In this document: positions 32,698-38,123 of the stretch, piece after piece
How the letters are laid out: each line of letters starts with the position of its first letter
How positions within the stretch are numbered: the first letter of the stretch is position 1
Source: a virus
Virus record (IMG/VR): IMGVR_UViG_3300010885_014667
Location: 1 to 39,162 of that record
Length of the DNA: 39,162 nucleotides
Direction: 5' to 3' (one strand)
The notes under the pieces: generated by a model
What the model was told of the DNA's origin: nothing
The model's input: only the letters and a program-made list of their open reading frames with translations
Database searches by the model: none
Translations under genes and position numbers: made by a program

Positions 32698-32882
32698 ACG
32701 ATTGCCCCCATTCTTACTGCGTTGATTGCGTCCATCGGGTCGGTTGCCATCACTTCTATTACTAGGTGTTCCCATACCCCTGAGTCCTTGCGGTCAAACT
32801 CCACCTCATGCAAGGCGACTTCCTCGATGCTTTCTTTGTCTAGGCATCTAGCGGTCATGTTTTTATACTCGGTTGTGCTCAT
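32694..32882 (-). CDS. Small unknown protein
   Basis: This 62-residue protein (STTEYKNMTARCLDKESIEE, then HLVIEVMATDPMDAINAVRM) is beta-alpha-like. Overlaps with both neighbours (TAATG upstream, ATGA downstream) support it being translated. The function is unknown. Confidence 0.6.
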   Translation of the reverse strand: MSTTEYKNMTARCLDKESIEEVALHEVEFDRKDSGVWEHLVIEVMATDPMDAINAVRMGAIV

Positions 32883-33085
32883 TACTTCTCTCCTTGTAAT
32901 GCAGTTAGTTTCGCTTTTGCGAGGGCAAGCGATGTATAGCCCTGTGCTACTTCTTCATACTGTGCGTGTGAAAAGGGGTTGTGAATAGGGTCGGTGTCAG
33001 CAGTAATTAACTTAAGCCGTTGTTCCATAACCTTAATTAGTTCTAGCAACTCGCTGATGCGTTGCCCTTTGTAATGCGTTGTCAT
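32882..33085 (-). CDS. Small helical unknown protein
   Basis: This 67-residue protein is mostly helical (SELLELIKVMEQRLKLITAD, then QGYTSLALAKAKLTALQG). It overlaps the upstream stop by 4 nt and ends as TAATG. The function is unknown. Confidence 0.6.
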   Translation of the reverse strand: MTTHYKGQRISELLELIKVMEQRLKLITADTDPIHNPFSHAQYEEVAQGYTSLALAKAKLTALQGEK

Positions 33086-33276
33086 TTGAACTCCTTATAG
33101 GTTTTAACAATCTCACCACTCGCTTCAAACTCTTTCCACGCTTGGCAAGTCGGGCAAAGGCGGTCATAGTCAGGGCATTTCTCACCCCAATACTGAACCA
33201 TGCCTTCTTCTGCATCGTCGGCTTCACATGCTTTCGCCCACTCGTGGTCTAACCACGCATCTAGATTTATACTCAT
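33082..33276 (-). CDS. Small acidic protein with a Cys pair
   Basis: This 64-residue protein is acidic, with C34, C41 and C44 (EKCPDYDRLCPTCQAW) that could hold a metal. It overlaps both neighbours by 4 nt. A basic frame inside it (33033-33227) is taken as a shadow. The function is unknown. Confidence 0.6.
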   Translation of the reverse strand: MSINLDAWLDHEWAKACEADDAEEGMVQYWGEKCPDYDRLCPTCQAWKEFEASGEIVKTYKEFK

Positions 33277-33494
33277 AGGTCTTTATCTCCTGTAATTTTG
33301 TAAACAAAGCCCGCCAAGAAACCAGCGATATAGCCTTCTTTTAATGCGTGGTAATTGGGCTTATCTTCAGCCCGCCCTGTGCTTGGGTTATATTCCTGTG
33401 AAAAGATGTGAGCCTTGACGATTGTTAAACCCATAATGTTCGCCTGTACTTCATCGTCGGTGTCGTTCTCAAACTCGTACTGTTCCTCGGTCAT
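33273..33494 (-). CDS. Small unknown protein
   Basis: This 73-residue protein begins acidic (MTEEQYEFENDTDDEVQANI) and has a short hydrophobic end (GYIAGFLAGFVYKI), perhaps touching the membrane. ATGA overlaps link it to both neighbours. The function is unknown. Confidence 0.6.
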   Translation of the reverse strand: MTEEQYEFENDTDDEVQANIMGLTIVKAHIFSQEYNPSTGRAEDKPNYHALKEGYIAGFLAGFVYKITGDKDL

Positions 33495-33793
33495 TGCTCC
33501 ACCTCCGTTGTGCGTAGCCGTTGCAAATACTCCCTTGCTTCCTCGACTGATGTAATGTGCTCGGGGGTTGTCGGGTTGCTTCGTTGTACCCAGTCGGTGT
33601 AGGTTTCCCCGTAGTGCGGGTTGGTAAGGGGCGAGCCAAAGGCATGGAGGTATGGGTTTCTCTCAGCGACTAGGTTAGCTTTGTCCTCAATGCTCAAGTC
33701 CTTGTTTTTCAATAGGTGGGTCAGACTGTTCTGATTGCGTTGCTCTATCAGGTTGTCCCTGTTGCGGGGTTTGAATGAGTAGTTGCGTGTCAT
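33491..33793 (-). CDS. Small unknown protein rich in Asn, Arg and Leu
   Basis: This 100-residue protein (TRNYSFKPRNRDNLIEQRNQ, then SVEEAREYLQRLRTTEVEQ) is charged and probably helical at both ends. It overlaps both neighbours by 4 nt. No family is recognised. Confidence 0.6.
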   Translation of the reverse strand: MTRNYSFKPRNRDNLIEQRNQNSLTHLLKNKDLSIEDKANLVAERNPYLHAFGSPLTNPHYGETYTDWVQRSNPTTPEHITSVEEAREYLQRLRTTEVEQ

Positions 33794-33993
33794 GTTGTCC
33801 TCTTAGGGTTTAGTTGCTTTAGTTGGCTCAGGTCGGTGATGAGCATATAGTTAGACTTGTTCATGGGTGCTATTGTGTATTGCTTGAATTTAGCCACGGC
33901 ATCTTGGTGTCCGCAGTTAAGACAGGTTTTGTAGCCCAGCTTGGTGTAGCGTTGCTTGGGTACGATAGGTTTATTACAGTTAACGCACTTCAT
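33790..33993 (-). CDS. Zinc-ribbon protein
   Basis: This 67-residue protein has two CxxC knuckles, MKCVNCNKPI and TCLNCGHQD, typical of a small zinc ribbon that binds DNA, RNA or protein. The ATG at 33993 follows a GAAAGGAAGCAACC ribosome-site sequence. The frame is open upstream to 34017 but that part overlaps palindrome copy 5. Confidence 0.7.
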   Translation of the reverse strand: MKCVNCNKPIVPKQRYTKLGYKTCLNCGHQDAVAKFKQYTIAPMNKSNYMLITDLSQLKQLNPKRTT

Positions 33994-34013
33994 GGTTGCT
34001 TCCTTTCGTTGGA

Positions 34014-34039
34014 ACATTCAGACGGGTATGACTGAATGT
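34014..34039. repeat. Inverted repeat copy 5
   Basis: Arms ACATTCAG/CTGAATGT pair over 8 bp; the spacer is 1 nt longer than in most copies. GGAACATT precedes the left arm. It lies 5 nt after the stop at 34045 and about 20 nt before the start at 33993. Confidence 0.8.
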
Positions 34040-34044
34040 GGGGG

Positions 34045-34233
34045 TTAAAAGAGGGTTACGAGATAAAGGGGGCAAGACTCAATACCAAGTTCAAGCATGT
34101 GCTCAATGTCATGGGTGTTGATAAGCCTTCCCTGTTCGAACAGAACTTCTTGGGTGTCAGGGTGCAATACATCTGCTGATAGCCTGTATTGGGTTGGGTT
34201 AGCATAGTGAACTGCTTTTGGTAAGACTTGCAT
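34045..34233 (-). CDS. Small unknown protein
   Basis: This 62-residue protein starts at the ATG at 34233, after a GAAAGGAAATACC ribosome-site sequence. It begins MQVLPKAVHYANPTQYRLSA and has a helix near IEHMLELGIE. The frame upstream of this ATG runs into palindrome copy 6. The function is unknown. Confidence 0.6.
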   Translation of the reverse strand: MQVLPKAVHYANPTQYRLSADVLHPDTQEVLFEQGRLINTHDIEHMLELGIESCPLYLVTLF

Positions 34234-34253
34234 GGTATTTCCTTTCGTTTGGA

Positions 34254-34278
34254 ACATTCGGTCATCATGTCTGAATGT
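34254..34278. repeat. Inverted repeat copy 6
   Basis: Left arm ACATTCGGTC, spacer ATCAT, right arm GTCTGAATGT. GGAACATT begins the left arm. It lies 20 nt upstream of the gene starting at 34233 and at the left edge of the large non-coding stretch. Confidence 0.8.
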
Positions 34279-34861
34279 GGTTGGGTTGGGGTATCTCTAA
34301 AACATTTTTCATTCTATACATCTATTATACTCCTATTACTATACAATGTCAAGTTTTTGTGGTATTAAGTTTTGGTGTGTGTTCTTGGGAGCTGAGGTAT
34401 GTAATGTTCCAAAAAGAGGGGTAATGTTCTATTTTGTTATTTTGGTTGGAACATTGCAAAAGCCTATAAGTTCGGGGGTTTGATGTTCGTTTTATATATA
34501 ATGTTCTAATGTTATATTGTTCTATCTTTTATATATCGAGGGATAATTTTTTAAGCAATATTTCACTATGTGCAATATTGCACTATGCGAAGGGGGTCTT
34601 TGCTTTTCGTTTTCCCCAAGTACCTAAAAAGTCGGAACATTAGGAACATTCCGTACAAAGCTTATTCTATATAGGTTTGTGTTGGAACATTGCTTGGAAC
34701 ATTCGGAACATTACAAACTGAGGCAACTGCGTTGGTTTAAGCTTCTGCGTTGCGATATGCCTGACCAGTTCTTTGACTTGCGGTGTTGACTTTGGGTTTT
34801 TGATTTTGACTTTTGGTTTTAAGAATTTTTGGGCGAAAAAAAAACCCCTTGCGGGGTTTGG
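34279..34861. other. Non-coding AT-rich region with GGAACATT iterons, candidate origin
   Basis: About 580 bases hold no supported gene. The word GGAACATT occurs six times on the plus strand (34448, 34634, 34643, 34684, 34696, 34705) and once reversed (34403-34410), with near matches AATGTTCT at 34423 and 34500. Three spacings are 9, 12 and 9 nt. AT-rich stretches lie at 34485-34560, followed by a repeat of GCAATATT around 34556-34581. Near the right end there are T/G-rich repeats (TTGACTTTGGG, TTGACTTTTGG). This pattern fits a replication origin or a regulator-binding cluster. Confidence 0.5.
34842..34859 (-). terminator. Rho-independent terminator after the small gene at 34862
   Basis: The stem AAACCCC/GGGGTTT closes TTGC, with a run of at least eight U residues after the hairpin in leftward transcripts. 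It lies only 2 nt after the stop codon and separates the two rightmost leftward genes from the rest of the operon. Confidence 0.85.
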
Positions 34862-35044
34862 TTAGAATTGCTCTGTTTGTTTTTCGCATAGCCTGATGTA
34901 GCTAAGTGTTTCTTTAGCTTGGCGTATTTCATTCTCGACCCATTGGCGGTTATGGTCGTTTTTATCTATATATCCTGTATTTAGGATTTCTTGCAAACAA
35001 TCAATTAAATTTAATGCAGTATCTTCAAGTATATTTTTAGCCAT
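34862..35044 (-). CDS. Small helical unknown protein
   Basis: This 60-residue protein starts at the ATG at 35044, with GGAG 6 nt upstream; an ATG at 35056 is also in frame but lies inside the ribosome site. It is helical and acidic (AKNILEDTALNLIDCLQEIL). It lies between a GC-rich hairpin and a strong terminator, and may be expressed with the 35089-35769 gene. Confidence 0.65.
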   Translation of the reverse strand: MAKNILEDTALNLIDCLQEILNTGYIDKNDHNRQWVENEIRQAKETLSYIRLCEKQTEQF

Positions 35045-35064
35045 GTCATTCTCCAAAATAGAAT

Positions 35065-35082
35065 GGGGGGATTTCTCCCCCC
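35065..35082 (-). terminator. Hairpin between the two rightmost leftward genes (weak terminator or attenuator)
   Basis: The stem GGGGGGA/TCCCCCC around TTTC lies 7 nt after the stop at 35089. Leftward transcripts continue with only scattered U residues, so it may reduce rather than stop transcription, or protect the 3' end of the upstream message. Confidence 0.5.
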
Positions 35083-35088
35083 TGTTAA

Positions 35089-35769
35089 TTAAACCTTCGG
35101 CAACAACTTAGCAACTTTATCAAGCAATGCTTTATTATTGCAAGCCGACAACTGCTTACGGATTTCATCTTTCAAAGGCTTCAAGGCTTCGATAGCACCC
35201 TGATTTTCTTGGGCTTTTCTGCGACCCGCTTCTTTAGCCAATGCTGGAATAACTTCAAGATTACCCGATGCCATAGCTTCAGCCATAGCTTTTTTCAGGT
35301 CTGGAATCGCTTCCATTTTTTTCTTTTCTTCCTCACGCTTCTTTTGCATGGCGATAGCCTTAGGGTTATCAGCCTTGGGCTTCACAACATCGGTCTTTTC
35401 GAGCAGACGATTCCACGCACGATTCGCAACGGCAACATCGCATTTTTGGGCTAAAGCATAAACACCTTCCCAATTATTGCGAACCGCTTCAAACCAAGCA
35501 AACGGGATTACCTTATCGCCCTTAGACTTGAGCAAAGAAGCAATGTCAGCCGAAGCAGATTGAACCGCATTAGAACCCGCAATAGCTTGAGCTTCGCCAC
35601 TTCGGAAAGTCGAAACCGACTCGCTAATGATTCCACGATCTTCGCCAGTCAAAGCCTCGGAGATAGCAGAGTCCAACTTGAAAGCGGGAACGATAACCGC
35701 ACCATTAGAACGAACTAAAGATGAAGCGACGGAAGATAAAGCATTTACAACGATAGGCGTATTAGCCAT
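35089..35769 (-). CDS. Unknown protein with coiled-coil middle, first leftward gene
   Basis: This 226-residue protein is the first gene transcribed leftward from the control region. Residues 1-80 are Ala/Ser/Val-rich. A charged coiled coil lies around 140-165 (AIAMQKKREEEKKKMEAIPD). The C-terminus is helical and basic (LKDEIRKQLSACNNKALLDK). GGAG is 7 nt before the ATG, and palindrome copy 7 lies 33 nt upstream. Being first, next to a hairpin and terminator, it could be made early and abundantly. I do not recognise the family. Confidence 0.7.
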   Translation of the reverse strand: MANTPIVVNALSSVASSLVRSNGAVIVPAFKLDSAISEALTGEDRGIISESVSTFRSGEAQAIAGSNAVQSASADIASLLKSKGDKVIPFAWFEAVRNNWEGVYALAQKCDVAVANRAWNRLLEKTDVVKPKADNPKAIAMQKKREEEKKKMEAIPDLKKAMAEAMASGNLEVIPALAKEAGRRKAQENQGAIEALKPLKDEIRKQLSACNNKALLDKVAKLLPKV

Positions 35770-35802
35770 AATAAAACTCCATTCACGCAGTTATTGAGTA
35801 GC

Positions 35803-35827
35803 ACATTCAGACAACATGACTGAATGT
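35803..35827. repeat. Inverted repeat copy 7
   Basis: Left arm ACATTCAGAC, spacer AACAT, right arm GACTGAATGT (one mismatch). It lies upstream of the first leftward gene, within its presumed leader or promoter region. Confidence 0.8.
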
Positions 35828-35980
35828 AGCAAGAGAAAGCCAACCGCTAGAACGCCTTCCCTATGACTTAATAATACCCCAACCAATATAAATAGGGGAT
35901 TCTTGGACAGGCTAAAGTGTAATAGAATCAACGGGTTAGAGCAACACCGACGACGATAAGCAAAGCCTAAAAAAAATCGA

Positions 35981-35998
35981 CTTCGCTCGCTTCGCTCG
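35981..35998. repeat. Tandem 9-bp repeat CTTCGCTCG
   Basis: Two exact back-to-back copies follow an A8 run at 35969-35976. A short AAGCC/GGCTT pair encloses them. No gene or convincing terminator is formed. Confidence 0.7.
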
Positions 35999-36352
35999 GC
36001 TTACATTGTAGTAGGCTAGCATTGTGTAAAGTCAAAACCCAAAGTCAACGGCGGAAATCCAGTAGTCCGCAAACGCCAAAACCAACGACCCACTACTACC
36101 CGACCACCATATATAACGCAGTACATCAAGCAACTCACATATACACTATGATGTGCACAATCAATATCACTCCCCCAACTTTTCCTAAGAAATAAGGGTT
36201 TACCCCAATATACCTATGCTATATACCAAACACCCCCCGTCACTAAAATTTTACCTCCCACACCCCATAATATATTTATAAAAATCAAAGACTTACGGGT
36301 AAAAAGTGCATGAATTTTCAATAAAACTGATACCTATAAGTACTGATTGCGT

Positions 36353-36376
36353 ATACATATTGATACCTATATGTAT
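36353..36376. promoter_or_regulatory. Operator-like inverted repeat with overlapping direct repeat
   Basis: ATACATAT (36353-36360) and ATATGTAT (36369-36376) are perfect 8-bp arms around TGATACCT. That spacer begins the second of two direct repeats TGATACCTATA; the first starts 33 bp upstream, about three helical turns. It lies 32 bp before the -35 box of the rightward promoter, a usual place for a regulator. Confidence 0.55.
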
Positions 36377-36407
36377 AAAAAACCCCAAAAAATGTACATA
36401 TTAAATG

Positions 36408-36436
36408 TTGCAACGCAACAAAATGTATCGTATACT
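36408..36436 (+). promoter_or_regulatory. Rightward sigma70-type promoter
   Basis: TTGCAA (36408-36413) and TATACT (36431-36436) are exactly 17 nt apart, giving a start near 36443. The -35 box lies in a small inverted repeat GTTGC-AAC-GCAAC that could be an operator. It drives the 43-residue gene and possibly, by readthrough, the terminase genes. Confidence 0.75.
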
Positions 36437-36466
36437 ACACATTATTAACCCCTTATGGAGAAAACC

Positions 36467-36598
36467 ATGTTTGAATTTGAAAAGCAGTTTAAGCAGTACG
36501 AAGAGCTAGCAGACCGCCTTAAAGAAATGAATGAGTTCTGGGTGCAAGCAACCCTCTCAACGGTCAAAGAGTTCTTCAAACTCTCAAAAACCAAGTAA
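36467..36598 (+). CDS. 43-residue helical protein with its own promoter and terminator
   Basis: The product begins MFEFEKQFKQYEELADRLKE and ends NEFWVQATLSTVKEFFKLSK. It is one long amphipathic helix pattern with several Phe and charged residues. GGAG lies 7 nt before the ATG. A clear promoter stands 31 nt upstream and a strong terminator starts 6 nt after the stop, so this is a compact single-gene unit. It faintly resembles the helical part of phasin-type proteins. The function is unknown. It may be one of the first products made after infection. Confidence 0.7.
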   Translation: MFEFEKQFKQYEELADRLKEMNEFWVQATLSTVKEFFKLSKTK

Positions 36599-36604
36599 TA
36601 CCCG

Positions 36605-36625
36605 GGGGCCTAGTGCCCCTTTTTT
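36605..36625 (+). terminator. Rho-independent terminator after the 43-residue gene
   Basis: GGGGC/GCCCC close a CTAGT loop, followed by six T residues on the plus strand. The terminase genes downstream must be reached by readthrough, antitermination or a separate promoter in 36626-36720, where none is clear. Confidence 0.85.
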
Positions 36626-36720
36626 CATAGTAAAATACTTCTTCGGGGGTAAGGTTTGGGAAAATAGTCCAGACTTTTGGTTTCGAAACACCCCCACCAC
36701 ATTCATGGGAGGCTTGATGT

Positions 36721-37209
36721 ATGAAATTCACGGTAAAGAAAGTCGACACAAGAGTCCCATCAGTTCGAACCACACTAAATTTTCTGCAAAAGAAGATACT
36801 GCCGGAGGATACTCCGTACCCGACAGACCGGGGCCATTGGTGGATTGCTTATGCGGAATGTGGAAAGCCTGTCGCTTTTGCGGGTATGGCACGTTCGACG
36901 AGATGGAGCGATACAGGTTATTTATGTAGAGCAGGTGTAATGGATGGCTTTACAGGTCATGGTTTGCAACTACGCTTAATTCAAGCACGCCTTCGAAAAG
37001 CAAAAGAATTAGGTTGGGCATGGTGTATTACAGATACAACAGATAACCCCGCTTCATCTAATAGTTTAATCAACGCTGGCTTTAAGTTATATACTCCTGC
37101 TAATCCCTGGGGGTTTCCCAGAGCGCTGTATTGGAAAAGGAAGATAGACCCTGATGCCGTACAAAGACGAGAGCGTAAAAAAAGCGTATCACAAACAACA
37201 GAGCCGTAA
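36721..37209 (+). CDS. GNAT family N-acetyltransferase
   Basis: This 162-residue protein has the acetyl-CoA-binding pattern AGVMDGFTGHGLQLRLIQ at 71-88 (the GHG takes the place of Q/RxxGxG) and a C-terminal NPASSNSLINAGFKLY at 109-124 typical of GNAT enzymes. It should transfer an acetyl group to an amine of a protein or small molecule. It stands just before the HNH and terminase genes and is read from an ATG with GGGAGG about 9 nt upstream. The substrate is unknown: a host protein, nucleotide or virion protein is each possible. Confidence 0.8.
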   Translation: MKFTVKKVDTRVPSVRTTLNFLQKKILPEDTPYPTDRGHWWIAYAECGKPVAFAGMARSTRWSDTGYLCRAGVMDGFTGHGLQLRLIQARLRKAKELGWAWCITDTTDNPASSNSLINAGFKLYTPANPWGFPRALYWKRKIDPDAVQRRERKKSVSQTTEP

Positions 37210-37507
37210 ACATTACTTAGCCAACAAAGCAGAAGTAATAGCCAAGACAGCAAGTAAAAAGAAAGAGTTTCGTAAAGAGTGGCAAGAGTTCAAAGCATCT
37301 CTTAGTTGTACCAAGTGCGGGTTTAATCATCCAGCGGCATTAGATTTTCACCACGAAGACCCAAGCACTAAAGATGGGAATGTCCACCGATATGTATCAA
37401 ATGGGCAATTTAAAAAAGTTAGGGACGAAATTAAAAAGTGCATAGTGTTGTGCGCTAACTGCCATAGAATTTACCACCACGAAAAAAGTCTGATACAATC
37501 GCCGTAA
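37154..37507 (+). CDS. HNH endonuclease beside the terminase genes
   Basis: This 117-residue basic protein has two zinc knuckles, SCTKCGFNHP (C52, C55) and LCANCHRIYHH (C100, C103), around the active-site pair LDFHHEDP (H66, H67), the layout of Cys-rich HNH nucleases. Its start overlaps the GNAT gene by 56 nt in another frame. HNH proteins beside terminase genes often assist packaging by nicking DNA (as with HK97 gp74), so a packaging role is likely here by analogy. Confidence 0.85.
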   Translation: MPYKDESVKKAYHKQQSRKHYLANKAEVIAKTASKKKEFRKEWQEFKASLSCTKCGFNHPAALDFHHEDPSTKDGNVHRYVSNGQFKKVRDEIKKCIVLCANCHRIYHHEKSLIQSP

Positions 37508-37532
37508 TCTTTGCCACAAACCGCAAGAACAA

Positions 37533-38123
37533 ATGACTATAGAAGTACAACCTACTATGGAACACCCACTGCCTATGCACGAACATGCGCATAGCATGGA
37601 GACTATTTCCGATCAGATTCGCGTAAAAGCTAATACTGCTGTCCTCTTAAAAGAACTTGATGCCAATATAGAAGTCACTCCCGAAGATGACGCCGCTGCC
37701 AAAGAACTATTTAAAAAGGTAGATGGAACAGATCCATCTAAGCCGACCAAGAAACAAGCAAAAGCGATTGCACAAACCCCAGGTATAGCCCTAGCGCTTG
37801 GCGGATATATTGCACATTACGACCAGCAAGTAGTCCACGACAAGGTCACCCTAAGAAATATAGCTATTAACCGCCTGCTAGAGATGAGCAAAGATGACGA
37901 CATTAAGATTGCTATTAAGGCAGTTGAGCTTATTGGCAAGGCATCTGACTTATTTACAGAACACCAAGAAATTACCATTACCCATAAGAACAGTGCTGAG
38001 CTGCAAGATGCTATACGTGACAGGATTAAGTTACTGATGCAGATGAACACTATAGATGTAACGCCTAAGTCTGAGAAACTTACAAACAGCTTAGACGTTG
38101 AGACAATAGATATAGATGAGTAA
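37533..38123 (+). CDS. Putative small terminase subunit
   Basis: This 196-residue protein lies directly before the large terminase with an 8-nt overlap, the usual place of the DNA-recognising small subunit. The first 80 residues are His- and Met-rich then acidic. A helical core (TLRNIAINRLLEMSKDDDIK, then KAVELIGKASDLFTEHQEI) recalls the helical central part of small terminases, and the tail is acidic (LDVETIDIDE). There is no clear ribosome site; later Met codons at residues 9 and 15 are alternatives. The call rests on position and fold-like pattern. Confidence 0.7.
   Translation: MTIEVQPTMEHPLPMHEHAHSMETISDQIRVKANTAVLLKELDANIEVTPEDDAAAKELFKKVDGTDPSKPTKKQAKAIAQTPGIALALGGYIAHYDQQVVHDKVTLRNIAINRLLEMSKDDDIKIAIKAVELIGKASDLFTEHQEITITHKNSAELQDAIRDRIKLLMQMNTIDVTPKSEKLTNSLDVETIDIDE

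Larger units (their letters stand above)
35828..36407. other. Main control region between leftward and rightward genes
   Basis: About 580 bases have no supported gene. The stretch holds the tandem repeat at 35981 and a 16-bp segment AAAACCCAAAGTCAAC (36034-36049) that occurs inverted at 34785-34800. It also has a direct repeat TGATACCTATA-A/T-GTA (36328-36342 and 36361-36375) and an inverted repeat ATACATAT/ATATGTAT (36353-36376). On the minus strand TTTACC-N17-TATAAA near 36273-36301 is a possible weak leftward promoter. Bases 36050-36270 show nothing I can name. Confidence 0.55.

Noticed and set aside
33033-33227. Basic leftward frame over the 33082-33276 gene
   Set aside because: It is out of frame with two coupled genes and its composition looks like a shadow.
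34056-34268. Leftward frame overlapping 34045-34233
   Set aside because: The other frame has the ATG with the conserved GAAAGGAAATACC start signal; this one is its shadow.
34265-34312. A 15-codon leftward frame ending in palindrome copy 6
   Set aside because: Too short, no ribosome site, and it ends within the repeat.
34586-34675. A 29-codon plus-strand frame (MRRGSLLFVF...) in the iteron region
   Set aside because: No ribosome site, and the reading frame runs through the repeated GGAACATT words; coding is unlikely.
25156-35827. CRISPR array interpretation of the repeated palindromes
   Set aside because: Copies are hundreds to thousands of bases apart with genes between them, not regularly spaced repeats and spacers.
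35969-36002. T-run and repeats resembling a leftward terminator
   Set aside because: The tandem CTTCGCTCG copies do not form a stable hairpin next to the T-run; only an AAGCC/GGCTT pair encloses them.
36760-36785. GTTCGAA-type sequence resembling a tRNA T-arm
   Set aside because: It lies inside the GNAT coding frame and no acceptor, D or anticodon stems surround it.
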